From SAR202 cluster bacterium (GTDB taxonomy: Bacteria > Chloroflexota > Dehalococcoidia > Lucifugimonadales > UBA2962): a DNA stretch of 64,000 bases. Shown piece by piece: positions 28,729 to 37,958 of the stretch. The stretch lies in the NCBI GenBank assembly GCA_009392275.1, contig VFGV01000022.1:149392-213391 (forward strand), given 5' to 3'. The notes beneath the pieces are model-generated. The model saw only the letters and a program-made list of their open reading frames with translations, ran no database searches and had not been told where the DNA came from. The translations under genes and the position numbers were made by a program. Every line of letters begins with the position of its first letter. The stretch's first letter is position 1.

Positions 28729-29544
28729 ATGTTAGAGGAGCAGGATACCGTAACCGTAATAGAAGGTATCAGTAAGTACATTAATAACCCAAGGACTAAG
28801 ACCGATGGACCACACACGGCTACTGAGCTTGGTAGATTTGCACAGTACTATGGTGCAGATCGAGTATTAAAAGAAATTGATCCATCTGAAGTTGGTAGTT
28901 ATTCTGAAAGAATTAGTGAGGGCGGAGCTGTCCCACAAGCTGCCGAAAAGCTACAGGTAGTTCGAGCATTTCTATCATATATGAAGAAAAGTGGTCATCT
29001 TGAAGTGAATTTGGCTCAACATGTTCGAATAAAGAAAAACCGTGTTAGAAATAACAAACCTGCAGATATGGCACAAGAAGTGATTGAATTAACCCCGTCT
29101 GGCCATAAGCAACTAAACAGCGAACTCGATAATTTAAAACAGGAACGAGTTGTACTGGCTGAAGAAATCCATAAAGCAGCACAGGACAAAGACGTTAGAG
29201 AAAACGCTCCTTTAGAAGCTGCAAGAGAGCAACAAGGTCACGTTGAGTCTAGAATTAGAGATATTGAGGTGCAACTCAGGAACGCAGTAGTAATTGATCC
29301 CAAAAAACGTAAAAAAGATGCCAGAGTAAGAATTGGAGCTAAAGTCACTCTTAAAGACCTGTCATCTGGTAAAGAACAAGGCTACACAGTTGTCAGTGTC
29401 TCAGAGGCGAATCCCCTAGAGAATAAAATTTCTAACGTTTCACCTGTAGGCAAAGCAGTAATGAAAAGAGTCGCTGGACAACAAATTGAAGTTGATACTC
29501 CACTAGGCAAACAGTCCTTCTTAATTGTAAGAGTATCGGCTTAG
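28729..29544 (+). CDS. greA: GreA-type elongation factor with N-terminal recombinase-like domain
   Basis: Stimulates transcript cleavage by stalled RNA polymerase. The C-terminal part (about 118-271) is a complete GreA: LTPSGHKQLNSEL, the coiled coil with the acidic tip KDVRENAPLEAAREQQG (both catalytic acids kept), and the FKBP-like domain with SPVGKAVM. The first 110 residues are not GreA. TATELGRFAQYYG, IDPSEVGSYSERI, VVRAFLSYMKKSGHLEVN and HVRIKK follow the pattern of the core-binding (SAM-like) domain of tyrosine recombinases, without any catalytic domain. GGGAGAGG precedes the ATG. GreA is usually about 158 residues, so this is a fusion of 271. A DNA- or polymerase-tethering role is inference. 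Confidence 0.88.
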   Translation: MLEEQDTVTVIEGISKYINNPRTKTDGPHTATELGRFAQYYGADRVLKEIDPSEVGSYSERISEGGAVPQAAEKLQVVRAFLSYMKKSGHLEVNLAQHVRIKKNRVRNNKPADMAQEVIELTPSGHKQLNSELDNLKQERVVLAEEIHKAAQDKDVRENAPLEAAREQQGHVESRIRDIEVQLRNAVVIDPKKRKKDARVRIGAKVTLKDLSSGKEQGYTVVSVSEANPLENKISNVSPVGKAVMKRVAGQQIEVDTPLGKQSFLIVRVSA

Positions 29545-29587
29545 CTTTTCACAATTTTTTATATATTAATTATTCGCTGGTCAGTAA

Positions 29588-32485
29588 TTGAAAAATAAAT
29601 CTGCCGCCGCTGATATAAAAGAAATATCAAATGACCTAAAACGAGTCGTAGAAGGGGAAGTGAAATTCGATTCGTTTTCCCGATACCTCTATAGTACCGA
29701 TGCTTCAATCTATCAAATATTACCTATCGGGGTAGTTCTACCGAAATCAAAAGAAGACGTAATCGCCACTATTGAACTAGCAAATCAATATAATGTTTCT
29801 ATTTTGCCTAGAGGCGGAGGCACAAGTTTAGCCGGATCTACAGTAGGAAACTCTATTGTGTTAGATTTTTCGAAATACATGCGGAAAGTGGTCAACTTAA
29901 ATACTGAGAATAAATCAGTACGCGTACAGCCCGGAATCATTATAGATGAACTCAATCACTACTTATCTTCCCATAATTTACTATTTGCACCTGATCCAAG
30001 CAGTTCAAACAGAGGAAATATTGGTGGCGCTTTAGGTAATAATTCATGTGGCGCACACTCAATTAGGTGGGGGAAAACCTCCGACAATGTAAATCAGATA
30101 GAGTCCATATTATCCGATGGCTCGATAGCAAATTTGGAAAGCATTGATTTAAATGTAGTAAAAAACAGTAAAACTCCATCAGATCCAATAGCGTTAATAG
30201 CTTCTAAGTTGCATCAAATCGGACTTAATTATAGTTCAGAAATCGACAATCGATACCCAAAAATAATGCGTCGCGTGTCAGGTTATAACTTAGATCAACT
30301 TATTGGGCCTAACGAACTGAATCTAGCTAAGTTTGTAGTCGGATCCGAGGGGACTTTATTAACAATCACTGAGGCAGAATTAAGTTTAGTTGATAAGCCA
30401 AAACACAAAGGTTTAGCGGTGATCCACTTTAATTCTTTGATTGAATCCATGGAGGCTACTGTCTCCATATTAGAACTGGACCCATCTGCAGTAGAGCATG
30501 TAGGAGAAATAATCCTAGATGAAGCGAGAAGACACAATGAATATAAAAAACTTATGGATTTTGTTGATGGTCGTCCTAATTCTTTGTTACTGGTGGAATT
30601 TACAGGCGAAACTGAAGGTGAATTACAAGGGCATCTAGACAAAATTAAAGCCAAAATGTCGTCGTTGAAATTGGGATACCATACAGCAATCATTGTTAAT
30701 GAGAGAGAACAAGCTAAAGTTTGGGCAGTTAGAAGGGCTGGCCTGGGACTCATGATGAATGTGATTGGAGATGCCAAACCCTTACCATTTGTTGAAGATA
30801 CAGCTGTAGAGCCCCATTTACTGCCTAAATTCGTAAAACGCTTCGATGAAATATTGAAGGAATTTGGTACAGAAGCTGGATATTATGGCCATGCAAGTGT
30901 TGGCTGTTTACATATACGACCATTAATAAATCTAAAAACTTCTGTCGGTATTCAACAGTTACAGGATATAGCTGATGAAATAAGTTCACTGGTTTTAGAG
31001 TTTGGAGGGTCGATTAGCGGTGAACATGGAGATGGATTGGTCCGTAGTCCATTTCTAGAGAAAATGTTTGGAATAGAAATAATGAATGCCTTTGCGGAAG
31101 TTAAAGACATATTCGATCCACAGCACATTATGAACCCAGGCAAAATAACCAGCCCTTCACCAATCACACATAACCTCAGAAAAATTCCAATAGAACCTAC
31201 AAATATTAAGGAAACCGCGATCTCTTTTAAAAAGGAAGGAGGCATAAATACGGCTATTGAGATGTGTAATGGTCAAGGAGCTTGTCGCAAAGTGACATCT
31301 GGGACGATGTGTCCTTCTTTCATGGCAACACGAGATGAAGAACACTCGACGCGTGGAAGAGCTAATGCGTTAAGAACGATCATTACAGGCAATTTGCCAT
31401 TAACTTCAATAACTGGTGACAGGATAAAGGAAATCATGGATCTTTGCCTTAGCTGCAAGGCATGCAAGGCGGAGTGTCCATCAAACGTTGATATGGCTAA
31501 ATTGAAATATGATTTTTTATCTAGATATCGTGAAGTAAATGGTGATAGTTTCAGAGATTTAATACTTGGCAACCTGGATAAGTTAGGAATGATAGGCACT
31601 GCTACATATCCTATTTCTAACTGGCTGATGTCATCTTGGCCCATCAAAATGTTATTGGATAATATAGGCATAGATAGCAGAAGATCGTTACCAAAATATT
31701 CCGATCGAACTTTTAAGAGTTCGATCAAGTCAATGAAATCCAATGGGTCTATAAAACCCTCTTCTGAAAAAGTCAGTGTGGCGTTATTTAATGATACTTT
31801 CACCAATTACCATAACCCTGAGATTGGCCAAGCAGCAATAAAAGTATTGGAACGGTTAGGTTATGAAGTAATGGTTCCCGATTGGTCTTGTTGCGGACGG
31901 ATTAATTTATCAGTTGGGGACCTTGAAAGCGCAAAATGGAAAGCAAGGAAAAATATAGAAGTAGCCCTTTCTGCATTAAAAACTGCAGACTATATCGTTG
32001 GATTAGAACCATCTTGTTTGCTTTCATTTAAAGATGAATATTTATATTTATTTCCAGGCGATAAAGATGCTATATCAGTTGCAAACAAAACCATTTTGAT
32101 TGATGAATTATTGATGAAGAATATCGAATCAATAAAGAGTCTCAAACTGACCAAACTGCCAAAAACTGTGTTACTCCAAACACATTGCCATCAAAAAGCG
32201 TTACTCGGTAAAGATTCATCTTTATCAATACTAAAAAATATTCCAAATTGCAACGTAATTGAATTAAACTCTGGATGTTGTGGTATGGCAGGTTCATTTG
32301 GTTTCGAAAAAGAACACTACGAGATATCAATGAATCTAGGGGAAATGAATTTATTCGACAAAATAAATCAATATAATCAAGATGTAGAAATAGTTAGTAT
32401 GGGCACATCTTGTAGGCAACAAATTAACGACGGAACTGGACGGTTACCAATGCACATAATTGAGCTGTTATCAAAAACACTGTGA
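29588..32485 (+). CDS. FAD-linked oxidase fused to Fe-S/CCG subunit (GlcD-GlcF-like)
   Basis: A 965-residue fusion oxidising a 2-hydroxy acid such as D-lactate or D-2-hydroxyglutarate; the substrate is not determinable. The FAD_binding_4 domain shows PRGGGTSLAGST near residue 80, then the FAD oxidase C-terminal domain to about 530 (SGEHGDGLVRS). Next come two 4Fe-4S motifs (CNGQGACRK.....MCPSF and CLSCKACKAECP), and two CCG domains (SCCGRIN, HCHQKALLG, SGCCGMAGSFG). The order matches the YdiJ-type single-chain enzymes. Start appears to be TTG at 29588. It is followed by ald, 15 nt downstream. Confidence 0.93.
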   Translation: MKNKSAAADIKEISNDLKRVVEGEVKFDSFSRYLYSTDASIYQILPIGVVLPKSKEDVIATIELANQYNVSILPRGGGTSLAGSTVGNSIVLDFSKYMRKVVNLNTENKSVRVQPGIIIDELNHYLSSHNLLFAPDPSSSNRGNIGGALGNNSCGAHSIRWGKTSDNVNQIESILSDGSIANLESIDLNVVKNSKTPSDPIALIASKLHQIGLNYSSEIDNRYPKIMRRVSGYNLDQLIGPNELNLAKFVVGSEGTLLTITEAELSLVDKPKHKGLAVIHFNSLIESMEATVSILELDPSAVEHVGEIILDEARRHNEYKKLMDFVDGRPNSLLLVEFTGETEGELQGHLDKIKAKMSSLKLGYHTAIIVNEREQAKVWAVRRAGLGLMMNVIGDAKPLPFVEDTAVEPHLLPKFVKRFDEILKEFGTEAGYYGHASVGCLHIRPLINLKTSVGIQQLQDIADEISSLVLEFGGSISGEHGDGLVRSPFLEKMFGIEIMNAFAEVKDIFDPQHIMNPGKITSPSPITHNLRKIPIEPTNIKETAISFKKEGGINTAIEMCNGQGACRKVTSGTMCPSFMATRDEEHSTRGRANALRTIITGNLPLTSITGDRIKEIMDLCLSCKACKAECPSNVDMAKLKYDFLSRYREVNGDSFRDLILGNLDKLGMIGTATYPISNWLMSSWPIKMLLDNIGIDSRRSLPKYSDRTFKSSIKSMKSNGSIKPSSEKVSVALFNDTFTNYHNPEIGQAAIKVLERLGYEVMVPDWSCCGRINLSVGDLESAKWKARKNIEVALSALKTADYIVGLEPSCLLSFKDEYLYLFPGDKDAISVANKTILIDELLMKNIESIKSLKLTKLPKTVLLQTHCHQKALLGKDSSLSILKNIPNCNVIELNSGCCGMAGSFGFEKEHYEISMNLGEMNLFDKINQYNQDVEIVSMGTSCRQQINDGTGRLPMHIIELLSKTL

Positions 32486-32500
32486 AAGGACAAGAATTAA

Positions 32501-33607
32501 ATGATTATCGGAGTGCCTAAGGAAGTAAAGGCAGATGAGAAAAGAGTCTCAATTACGCCGGATAAAATAAAGGGATTAATCGATGCGGGACATAAAATTA
32601 TTTTAGAGAGTGGCGCTGGGCAAGACGCGGGCTTCCCTGATTCTGCTTACTTAAACGTAGAAATTGTCAGTGGTCCAGCTAAGGTTTGGGAATCAGCTGA
32701 TATGATTGTAAAAGTTAAGGAACCCCAACAGGAAGAATTTAAACATTTCAGACAAAATCAAATTATCTTTACATACCTTCATCTTGCGGCAGTACCCGAA
32801 TTAACCTCAGAGCTCGTAAAAACAAAAGTTACCGGGATTGCATACGAGACAATCGAAAGTAATAGTGGTTCTTTACCTCTTTTAGAGCCTATGAGTGAAA
32901 TAGCAGGTCGATTGGCACCTCAAATTGCGGCGAGACTATTACAGTCTGATTTTGGTGGTCCAGGCAAGTTATTGGGTGGAGTGCCAGGAGCCGAACCATG
33001 CCGGTTTGTAGTTGTTGGCGGAGGTACTGTGGGACTTAACGCAGCTTTTATCGCTACATCTCTGGGAGCGCGCGTTACAATCTTTGATATAAATTTAGAT
33101 AGACTACGTTCGATTGAGTACAGATATAGAGGGTCTATCAAAACTATGCTATCCACTGAAGAAAAATTAACTGACTACCTAACAAGAACTGATGTGGCAA
33201 TTGGAGCAGTATTGATTCCAGGTGCTTCTGCTCCAAAAGTTATAACAGAAAAAATGATTAATGAAATGAACCCATTATCATTAATTATAGATGTAGCTAT
33301 TGATCAGGGAGGGTCTGTCGAACAAATAAAGTCGACAACCCAGTCAAATCCAACTTATATTAAAAACGATGTCATACATTGTGCTATTCCAAACATCCCA
33401 GGATCTGTAGCTCATACCGCCAGTACTGCACTATCAAATGCAACTTATGGTCATATTTTATATTTAGCTAATAATGGTGTCGAAAACCTTATTGCTAAAA
33501 ACAAACCTTTTGCTAAAGGCTTAAACACTTTAAACGGACATGTTACCCACGAGGCGTTAGCAAAATCACTCGACTTGAAATATGTGAACGTGGTAGAGGC
33601 ACTTTAA
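32501..33607 (+). CDS. ald: Alanine dehydrogenase
   Basis: NAD-dependent interconversion of L-alanine and pyruvate plus ammonium. The 368-residue protein begins IGVPKEVKADEKRVSITP, has the catalytic Lys in MIVKVKEP, the His in TYLHLAA, and the NAD-binding VVVGGGTVGLNAAFIATSLGA. It follows the GlcD/GlcF-like gene closely and probably shares its transcript; both yield or use pyruvate-type keto acids. Confidence 0.96.
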   Translation: MIIGVPKEVKADEKRVSITPDKIKGLIDAGHKIILESGAGQDAGFPDSAYLNVEIVSGPAKVWESADMIVKVKEPQQEEFKHFRQNQIIFTYLHLAAVPELTSELVKTKVTGIAYETIESNSGSLPLLEPMSEIAGRLAPQIAARLLQSDFGGPGKLLGGVPGAEPCRFVVVGGGTVGLNAAFIATSLGARVTIFDINLDRLRSIEYRYRGSIKTMLSTEEKLTDYLTRTDVAIGAVLIPGASAPKVITEKMINEMNPLSLIIDVAIDQGGSVEQIKSTTQSNPTYIKNDVIHCAIPNIPGSVAHTASTALSNATYGHILYLANNGVENLIAKNKPFAKGLNTLNGHVTHEALAKSLDLKYVNVVEAL

Positions 33608-33626
33608 AAGAGATTAGACTCTTTTT
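33606..33626. terminator. Bidirectional intrinsic terminator
   Basis: AAAAGAG (33606-33612) and CTCTTTT (33619-33625) form a 7-bp stem with a 6-nt loop, with T-tracts on both strands. It sits exactly between the convergent ald and small hypothetical gene stops. Confidence 0.65.
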
Positions 33627-33938
33627 CTATTCGTTTCCTTGAAATGGCAACTCATCCGAGTAGCAGTCAATATTTATTGCCCGTTTGCCTTCACGGGTAT
33701 ATCTAACTTTAATATTATCTCCATCACTCAAAATATAGAACGTCACCTTATCAACTTCCAATCTAGCTTCACTTATATCTATATAATACTTATCATTTTC
33801 AACTAGTTTGCCTAACAGCACTCCCTGATAATTACCATACGGAGGGAAAAGGTCGATCTGATCTTTGTACCAACTAACAAAGTTTTCATACCAGTTTTGG
33901 AGAAATGTAACATTCCTTATATTTAATTTTGGCATCAT
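33627..33938 (-). CDS. Hypothetical 103-residue protein
   Basis: I recognise no family. The protein is soluble, without signal peptide or membrane segment, and rich in Tyr, Trp and Asp, with a predicted beta-rich C-terminal half (YYIDISEARLEVDKVTFYIL). AGGA upstream fits either of two adjacent ATGs (33938 or 33935). It lies downstream of the thioredoxin-like lipoprotein on the same strand, with a gap of 37 nt. Confidence 0.6.
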   Translation of the reverse strand: MMPKLNIRNVTFLQNWYENFVSWYKDQIDLFPPYGNYQGVLLGKLVENDKYYIDISEARLEVDKVTFYILSDGDNIKVRYTREGKRAINIDCYSDELPFQGNE

Positions 33939-33975
33939 GCAGTGTTCCTGACTAATCCCCTCATTTAATTACTAC

Positions 33976-34899
33976 TCAAAATAATTTACTTAATTCTGAC
34001 TCCAACTCTCCAAATGTCGCAAAGCCTTGAAAACGAGCTGTTATTATTCCATTACCGTCAATTATAAAGGTCCATTCGTTACTAGGTAAACGCCATTCCT
34101 TCACTACATTGGAGATTAACGCAGCTGACAAATCGCCCTGCACTTTTTCTGGATGCTCATATAAATCCACATGAATAAAATCTGCTTGGCTCGAAAACTT
34201 TTCTGCCAACAAACTTAACATTTCAACTTGAGGACCACATACCGCATTAATACAAAATGCTGGGCTAGCAAATACTACAACTAGGGGTTTTTGCCTGTTA
34301 ATTGATTCAGCAAGACTGTATTTGTATAGATTTCGGTCGTAATTAGATCCTGTGGTAAGTTGAGTTGAATTATCAACTGATTTATAAGTTTTTGAATTAC
34401 TTCTAACTGCCTTGTCTCCCACCTTGGGTGCAGCAGTATCAGCGCTTACGTCAAAACTAATTTCCATATTTTGAACCATCGAATTTTCGTCGATAATAGT
34501 AGCGACTAAAAAATGTTTACCTTGATTGGCAAATTCAAATTGCAATGTATATAAACCGCGAGACCCATACGGCCATTCTTGATAGGATGCTTCGATACCT
34601 GACTGAAGTTCAACTAATCCTGCATCAGCATCCAAATAGTACATTGCTACTTCCAATGCGGGAAGATTTACAACACCAGTTTTACCGGCTGCCAAAAAAC
34701 CTATTCTATGACTACCCACAGATAAATCATCAGTAGCTAATATTAGACCATACCCATCATCATTTAATGGCCCTCGAATAGGTTGATGTAGGCCGGGTTT
34801 TAACCCATCAGAATACTTATCGTCATTTTCTGTCGAGCATGAATAAACAGCCAAAGTTAGAATAACAATTATTAAAACGAATACTTGTCTTTTAGCCAT
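33976..34899 (-). CDS. Thioredoxin-fold lipoprotein with CxxxxC
   Basis: A 307-residue exported lipoprotein: basic start MAKRQ, hydrophobic segment, lipobox ending VYSC. The middle (about 45-155) looks like an Ig-like/FixG-type beta domain. The C-terminal 120 residues resemble a thioredoxin fold with FASPAFCINAVCGPQ, where the two Cys are separated by four residues rather than two. The longer frame to 34968 would bury the signal peptide and overlap the upstream gene, so the start at 34899 is preferred. Likely an extracytoplasmic redox or metal-handling protein; exact role unknown. Confidence 0.75.
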   Translation of the reverse strand: MAKRQVFVLIIVILTLAVYSCSTENDDKYSDGLKPGLHQPIRGPLNDDGYGLILATDDLSVGSHRIGFLAAGKTGVVNLPALEVAMYYLDADAGLVELQSGIEASYQEWPYGSRGLYTLQFEFANQGKHFLVATIIDENSMVQNMEISFDVSADTAAPKVGDKAVRSNSKTYKSVDNSTQLTTGSNYDRNLYKYSLAESINRQKPLVVVFASPAFCINAVCGPQVEMLSLLAEKFSSQADFIHVDLYEHPEKVQGDLSAALISNVVKEWRLPSNEWTFIIDGNGIITARFQGFATFGELESELSKLF

Positions 34900-34927
34900 T
34901 TTTAATTGAATCCAATCCAATTTGTAA

Positions 34928-36205
34928 CTAATTCTGAAAACTTCCAAAAGTAAAAGCGAATAGTTCAAACTTCTCTGAATTTGAGCTTAGTTTTAGTTCA
35001 AATCCTGAATAATCGGGTGATTTTATTAGCCTATATAGTCGGCTATCTACAACCTCGATATAGCTATTTCCCTGAGAATCCCACTTTATGTCTTCTCCAG
35101 CAAATTCTTTTTTCAAAGGCATATCGTCTAAGTACACTCTTACAGTATATGGATCAGACTCCCCGAAACCAGTTAAAACAACATTAGCGCTAGTTCCATA
35201 AAACAGTATTGCCACATAATCTTCATATTCTTCGGTTTTACGAGAATGCTGTAGACTTTCCGGTTTGTTTAACCAAAGTCCGTTAAGATAAATGTAGTGG
35301 TTTCTATGGATTGGTGGATCGGTATATTCCATATCCACATTTCTTTGTGTATAAAATTGTTCGTGAGCTACATAAGGTGGCCGTCGAGCAATAAAAGCTG
35401 CATTATAGTTACGAATTGTGCCTGCATATAATTCACGCGTTTGAGACTCTAACCCTTCCTGATCTTCTGGAAGCTCAACATAAGAACGTTGAGCTAAGAA
35501 TGTGTTGCCGGATTCATTGATAACATTTCCTCCTTCCTGAAGTAAATCCCTGATAATTAATTCAGTCTCTTTATATTCCCCCTCGCCAAAATGTGTATAA
35601 CGCACATATCCATCTCGATCAATCAAGTATTTTGCTGGCCAATATTGATTTTGATAGGCCCGCCAAGTGGCTCGATCATTATCCAATACTATTGGGTATT
35701 CTAAACCAAATTCGCGCGTGGCAGTTTCAACATTACTTAATATTGTTTCGAATTCAAATTCTGGCGTATGAACTCCAACAATAACCAACCCGTCGTCGGC
35801 ATATTTTTCATGCCAATCCTTCAAATAAGGAAATGTTCTAATACAATTTATACAGGTATAAGTCCAAAAATCAATTAAAACAACCTTGCCCTCTAAATCG
35901 CCTAAAGTAAGTTCATCTACATTAATAAAATCAGAGATACCAACTAAGTCTGGTCTATAAATAGCGGACACAGGCCGCTTATTTTCAGCCATAGGTGTTT
36001 CTTCTAAACTATTTTCCTGTTGGTCTGCATTTTGAGACTCAGTAGCAATAATTTCCTCTATCGCTTCGTCAACAAGTTCCGAAATTTCTTGACTTACATT
36101 TTCAGGTACATTTTGATCTGCATCGGTCTCCTTAACTGAGCATGCAAAACAAAGCAAAACGAGTGAGAGAAACAGTATTAGATTGTAAATTGATAATTTA
36201 TTCAA
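34928..36205 (-). CDS. Redoxin-domain lipoprotein, DipZ C-terminus-like
   Basis: A 425-residue exported protein. The signal ends CFAC (lipobox), followed by an acidic Gln/Glu-rich linker to about residue 75. A TlpA/ResA-like thioredoxin domain carries the active site WTYTCINCIRTFP (CxxC). The C-terminal 170 residues resemble the beta-sandwich attached to the DipZ redoxin domain (QFYTQRNVDMEYTDPP, LNGLW). It probably reduces or oxidises thiols outside the membrane. Start is TTG at 36205. It is 28 nt upstream of the CxxxxC lipoprotein and probably cotranscribed. Confidence 0.82.
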   Translation of the reverse strand: MNKLSIYNLILFLSLVLLCFACSVKETDADQNVPENVSQEISELVDEAIEEIIATESQNADQQENSLEETPMAENKRPVSAIYRPDLVGISDFINVDELTLGDLEGKVVLIDFWTYTCINCIRTFPYLKDWHEKYADDGLVIVGVHTPEFEFETILSNVETATREFGLEYPIVLDNDRATWRAYQNQYWPAKYLIDRDGYVRYTHFGEGEYKETELIIRDLLQEGGNVINESGNTFLAQRSYVELPEDQEGLESQTRELYAGTIRNYNAAFIARRPPYVAHEQFYTQRNVDMEYTDPPIHRNHYIYLNGLWLNKPESLQHSRKTEEYEDYVAILFYGTSANVVLTGFGESDPYTVRVYLDDMPLKKEFAGEDIKWDSQGNSYIEVVDSRLYRLIKSPDYSGFELKLSSNSEKFELFAFTFGSFQN

Positions 36206-36232
36206 ATTTTTAGAACTAAAAGTGTTTTTATT

Positions 36233-37066
36233 TTATTCTATTGGAGTATCGTCACGATTTCCCCATTCTCTAAAAGAACCATCGTAAACGCGTAAATTTT
36301 CATATCCCAACAGTTCAAGTACGAAAAAGACATGTGCTGCCCGTATTCCACCTTGGCAATAAGTTGTTATTTCCTTATCTGCAGTAATACCCAATGGAGC
36401 TAACAAAGCAGCAATCTCGAAGGCAGATTTAAACATCATACTGTTTTCTTTATCGACAAAATTTAACCATTCAAGATGCTTTGCTCCAGGAATATGTCCT
36501 GCTCTTTTGTTGCCTCTATCATTTTCTCCTTTGTACTCTTCGTCAGACCTGACATCAAAAAGAATCTTTTCAGGGTTGTTGCGATCTGTATCCATAATCT
36601 GTTGTGCGGTAGCTAAAATGCCTTTATCAATTACAGGGTCAAATTTAGTTTTCTGGATGTGAGGCTTCACATCAGTAACTTGTCTTCCTTCACTCAGCCA
36701 TTTTTTCCATCCCCCATTTAAAACTTTAACTGAATGATGGCCATAATACTTAAGAACCCACCATAGACGGGATGCCCAGAGACTCCCAAAATCATCATAT
36801 GCAACTACCAAAGTATTGTTGCTAATACCTAATTCAGACATTTCTCTAGAAAATTGTTCCGGATTACTTATAAATGTGCGGTTCGTATCCGGATCTTTAA
36901 AATAATGATCTCCTGTAATTCCGACTGCTCCGGGAATATGAGCTCTTTTATAGGCTTCCCAATACCCACAATCAACGATTCTTATGTCTTTATTCGATAA
37001 ATTGTTTTGAAGCCATTCAGTGTCAGTTAAAAGCTCTGGAATAACGTAATCTTGGTCTTTTGACAT
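36233..37066 (-). CDS. Two-domain sulfurtransferase (thiosulfate or mercaptopyruvate)
   Basis: Tandem rhodanese of 277 residues moving sulfur from thiosulfate or 3-mercaptopyruvate to cyanide or a thiol. The N-terminal inactive domain has VDCGYWEAYKRAHIPGA; the C-terminal domain has DVRSDEEYKGE, RAGHIPGAKHLEW and the catalytic loop YCQGGIRAAH with its Cys. AGGAGG precedes the ATG. The loop CQGGIR differs from both the CRKGVT of rhodanese and the CGSGVT of MST, so the donor is uncertain. Confidence 0.9.
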   Translation of the reverse strand: MSKDQDYVIPELLTDTEWLQNNLSNKDIRIVDCGYWEAYKRAHIPGAVGITGDHYFKDPDTNRTFISNPEQFSREMSELGISNNTLVVAYDDFGSLWASRLWWVLKYYGHHSVKVLNGGWKKWLSEGRQVTDVKPHIQKTKFDPVIDKGILATAQQIMDTDRNNPEKILFDVRSDEEYKGENDRGNKRAGHIPGAKHLEWLNFVDKENSMMFKSAFEIAALLAPLGITADKEITTYCQGGIRAAHVFFVLELLGYENLRVYDGSFREWGNRDDTPIE

Positions 37067-37107
37067 TCCAATATCCTCCTAAGGATCTCTTTTAATGGTA
37101 ACACTTG

Positions 37108-37113
37108 TATAAT
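37108..37113 (+). promoter_or_regulatory. -10 element placed for leaderless transcription
   Basis: TATAAT at 37108-37113 is followed by only 10 nt before the ATG at 37124. Initiation 6-7 nt downstream would give a leader of about 4 nt. No Shine-Dalgarno sequence and no clear -35 are present. Confidence 0.5.
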
Positions 37114-37123
37114 TTATCAAGTA

Positions 37124-37936
37124 ATGACTGATCTTAAACCTTTAAAAGATAAAACAGCAATTGTTACCGGAGCCGGCCGTGGTATAGGTATGGCAATAGC
37201 TACAGGATTCGCAAAAGCTGGAGCTAATGTTTCAATAGCAGCAAGGAGTAAAGAGGACCTCTCTTCCGTAGAAACTCAGATAAAACAGTTTAATTCCAAT
37301 GTCGTCACTTTCCAAACAGACGTATCCCAGTCTGAAGATGTTGATGCTCTAGTCAACAACACCTTGAAATCTTTTGGGCAAATTGACATTCTGGTTAATA
37401 ATGCAGGAGTTTATAAAGAACTGGCTTTAGTACCGTTTCCTGATCAAACTCTTACCCCTCCATCAGTTACGCGTCAGTCTAACGAACGAATGACCGACAA
37501 TGAATTTAGACAAATAATAGATACGAATATCGGTGGAGTCTTTTATGGTTGTCGAGCAGTAGCTCCAAGCATGATGAAGCAGAAATATGGCAAAATAATT
37601 AATATAAGCTCAATTTCTGCATCAAAGGCATCAACACTCCAGGGAGTGTATGCTGCAAGTAAAACGGCTGTTAATATGCTAACGAGCTCGTTAGCTTTGG
37701 AATGGGCTGATTACGGAATAAGAGTTAACTCTATCGCTCCAGGAATGTACGAAACATCAATGACTTCCAGAGCTTGGGACGACCCAAAACGCAAACAGAT
37801 TATGCTTGAGCGCATCCCATTATCTGAACCAGGAGACATGAACGGATTAGTGGCTCTAGCAATATTTTTAGCCAGTAAAGAATCAGATTATATAACGGGA
37901 CAGACAATATATATTGATGGGGGTCTGTCCGCTTAA
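37124..37936 (+). CDS. Short-chain dehydrogenase/reductase
   Basis: NAD(P)-dependent SDR of 270 residues. It has TGAGRGIGMAIA, the NNAG motif, the catalytic Ser (INISSIS) and YAASK, and ends ITGQTIYIDGG as in 3-oxoacyl-ACP reductase-like enzymes. After NNAG there is an unusual insertion of about 30 residues beginning VPFPDQ, shared with the SDR at 56405. The ATG lacks a Shine-Dalgarno site and the -10 is close by. Substrate unknown. Confidence 0.9.
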   Translation: MTDLKPLKDKTAIVTGAGRGIGMAIATGFAKAGANVSIAARSKEDLSSVETQIKQFNSNVVTFQTDVSQSEDVDALVNNTLKSFGQIDILVNNAGVYKELALVPFPDQTLTPPSVTRQSNERMTDNEFRQIIDTNIGGVFYGCRAVAPSMMKQKYGKIINISSISASKASTLQGVYAASKTAVNMLTSSLALEWADYGIRVNSIAPGMYETSMTSRAWDDPKRKQIMLERIPLSEPGDMNGLVALAIFLASKESDYITGQTIYIDGGLSA

Positions 37937-37958
37937 AAATTTACATAGGAGTAAAAAA

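Noticed and set aside
34900..34968. Longer start for the CxxxxC lipoprotein
   Set aside because: It overlaps the upstream gene and displaces the signal peptide from the N-terminus.
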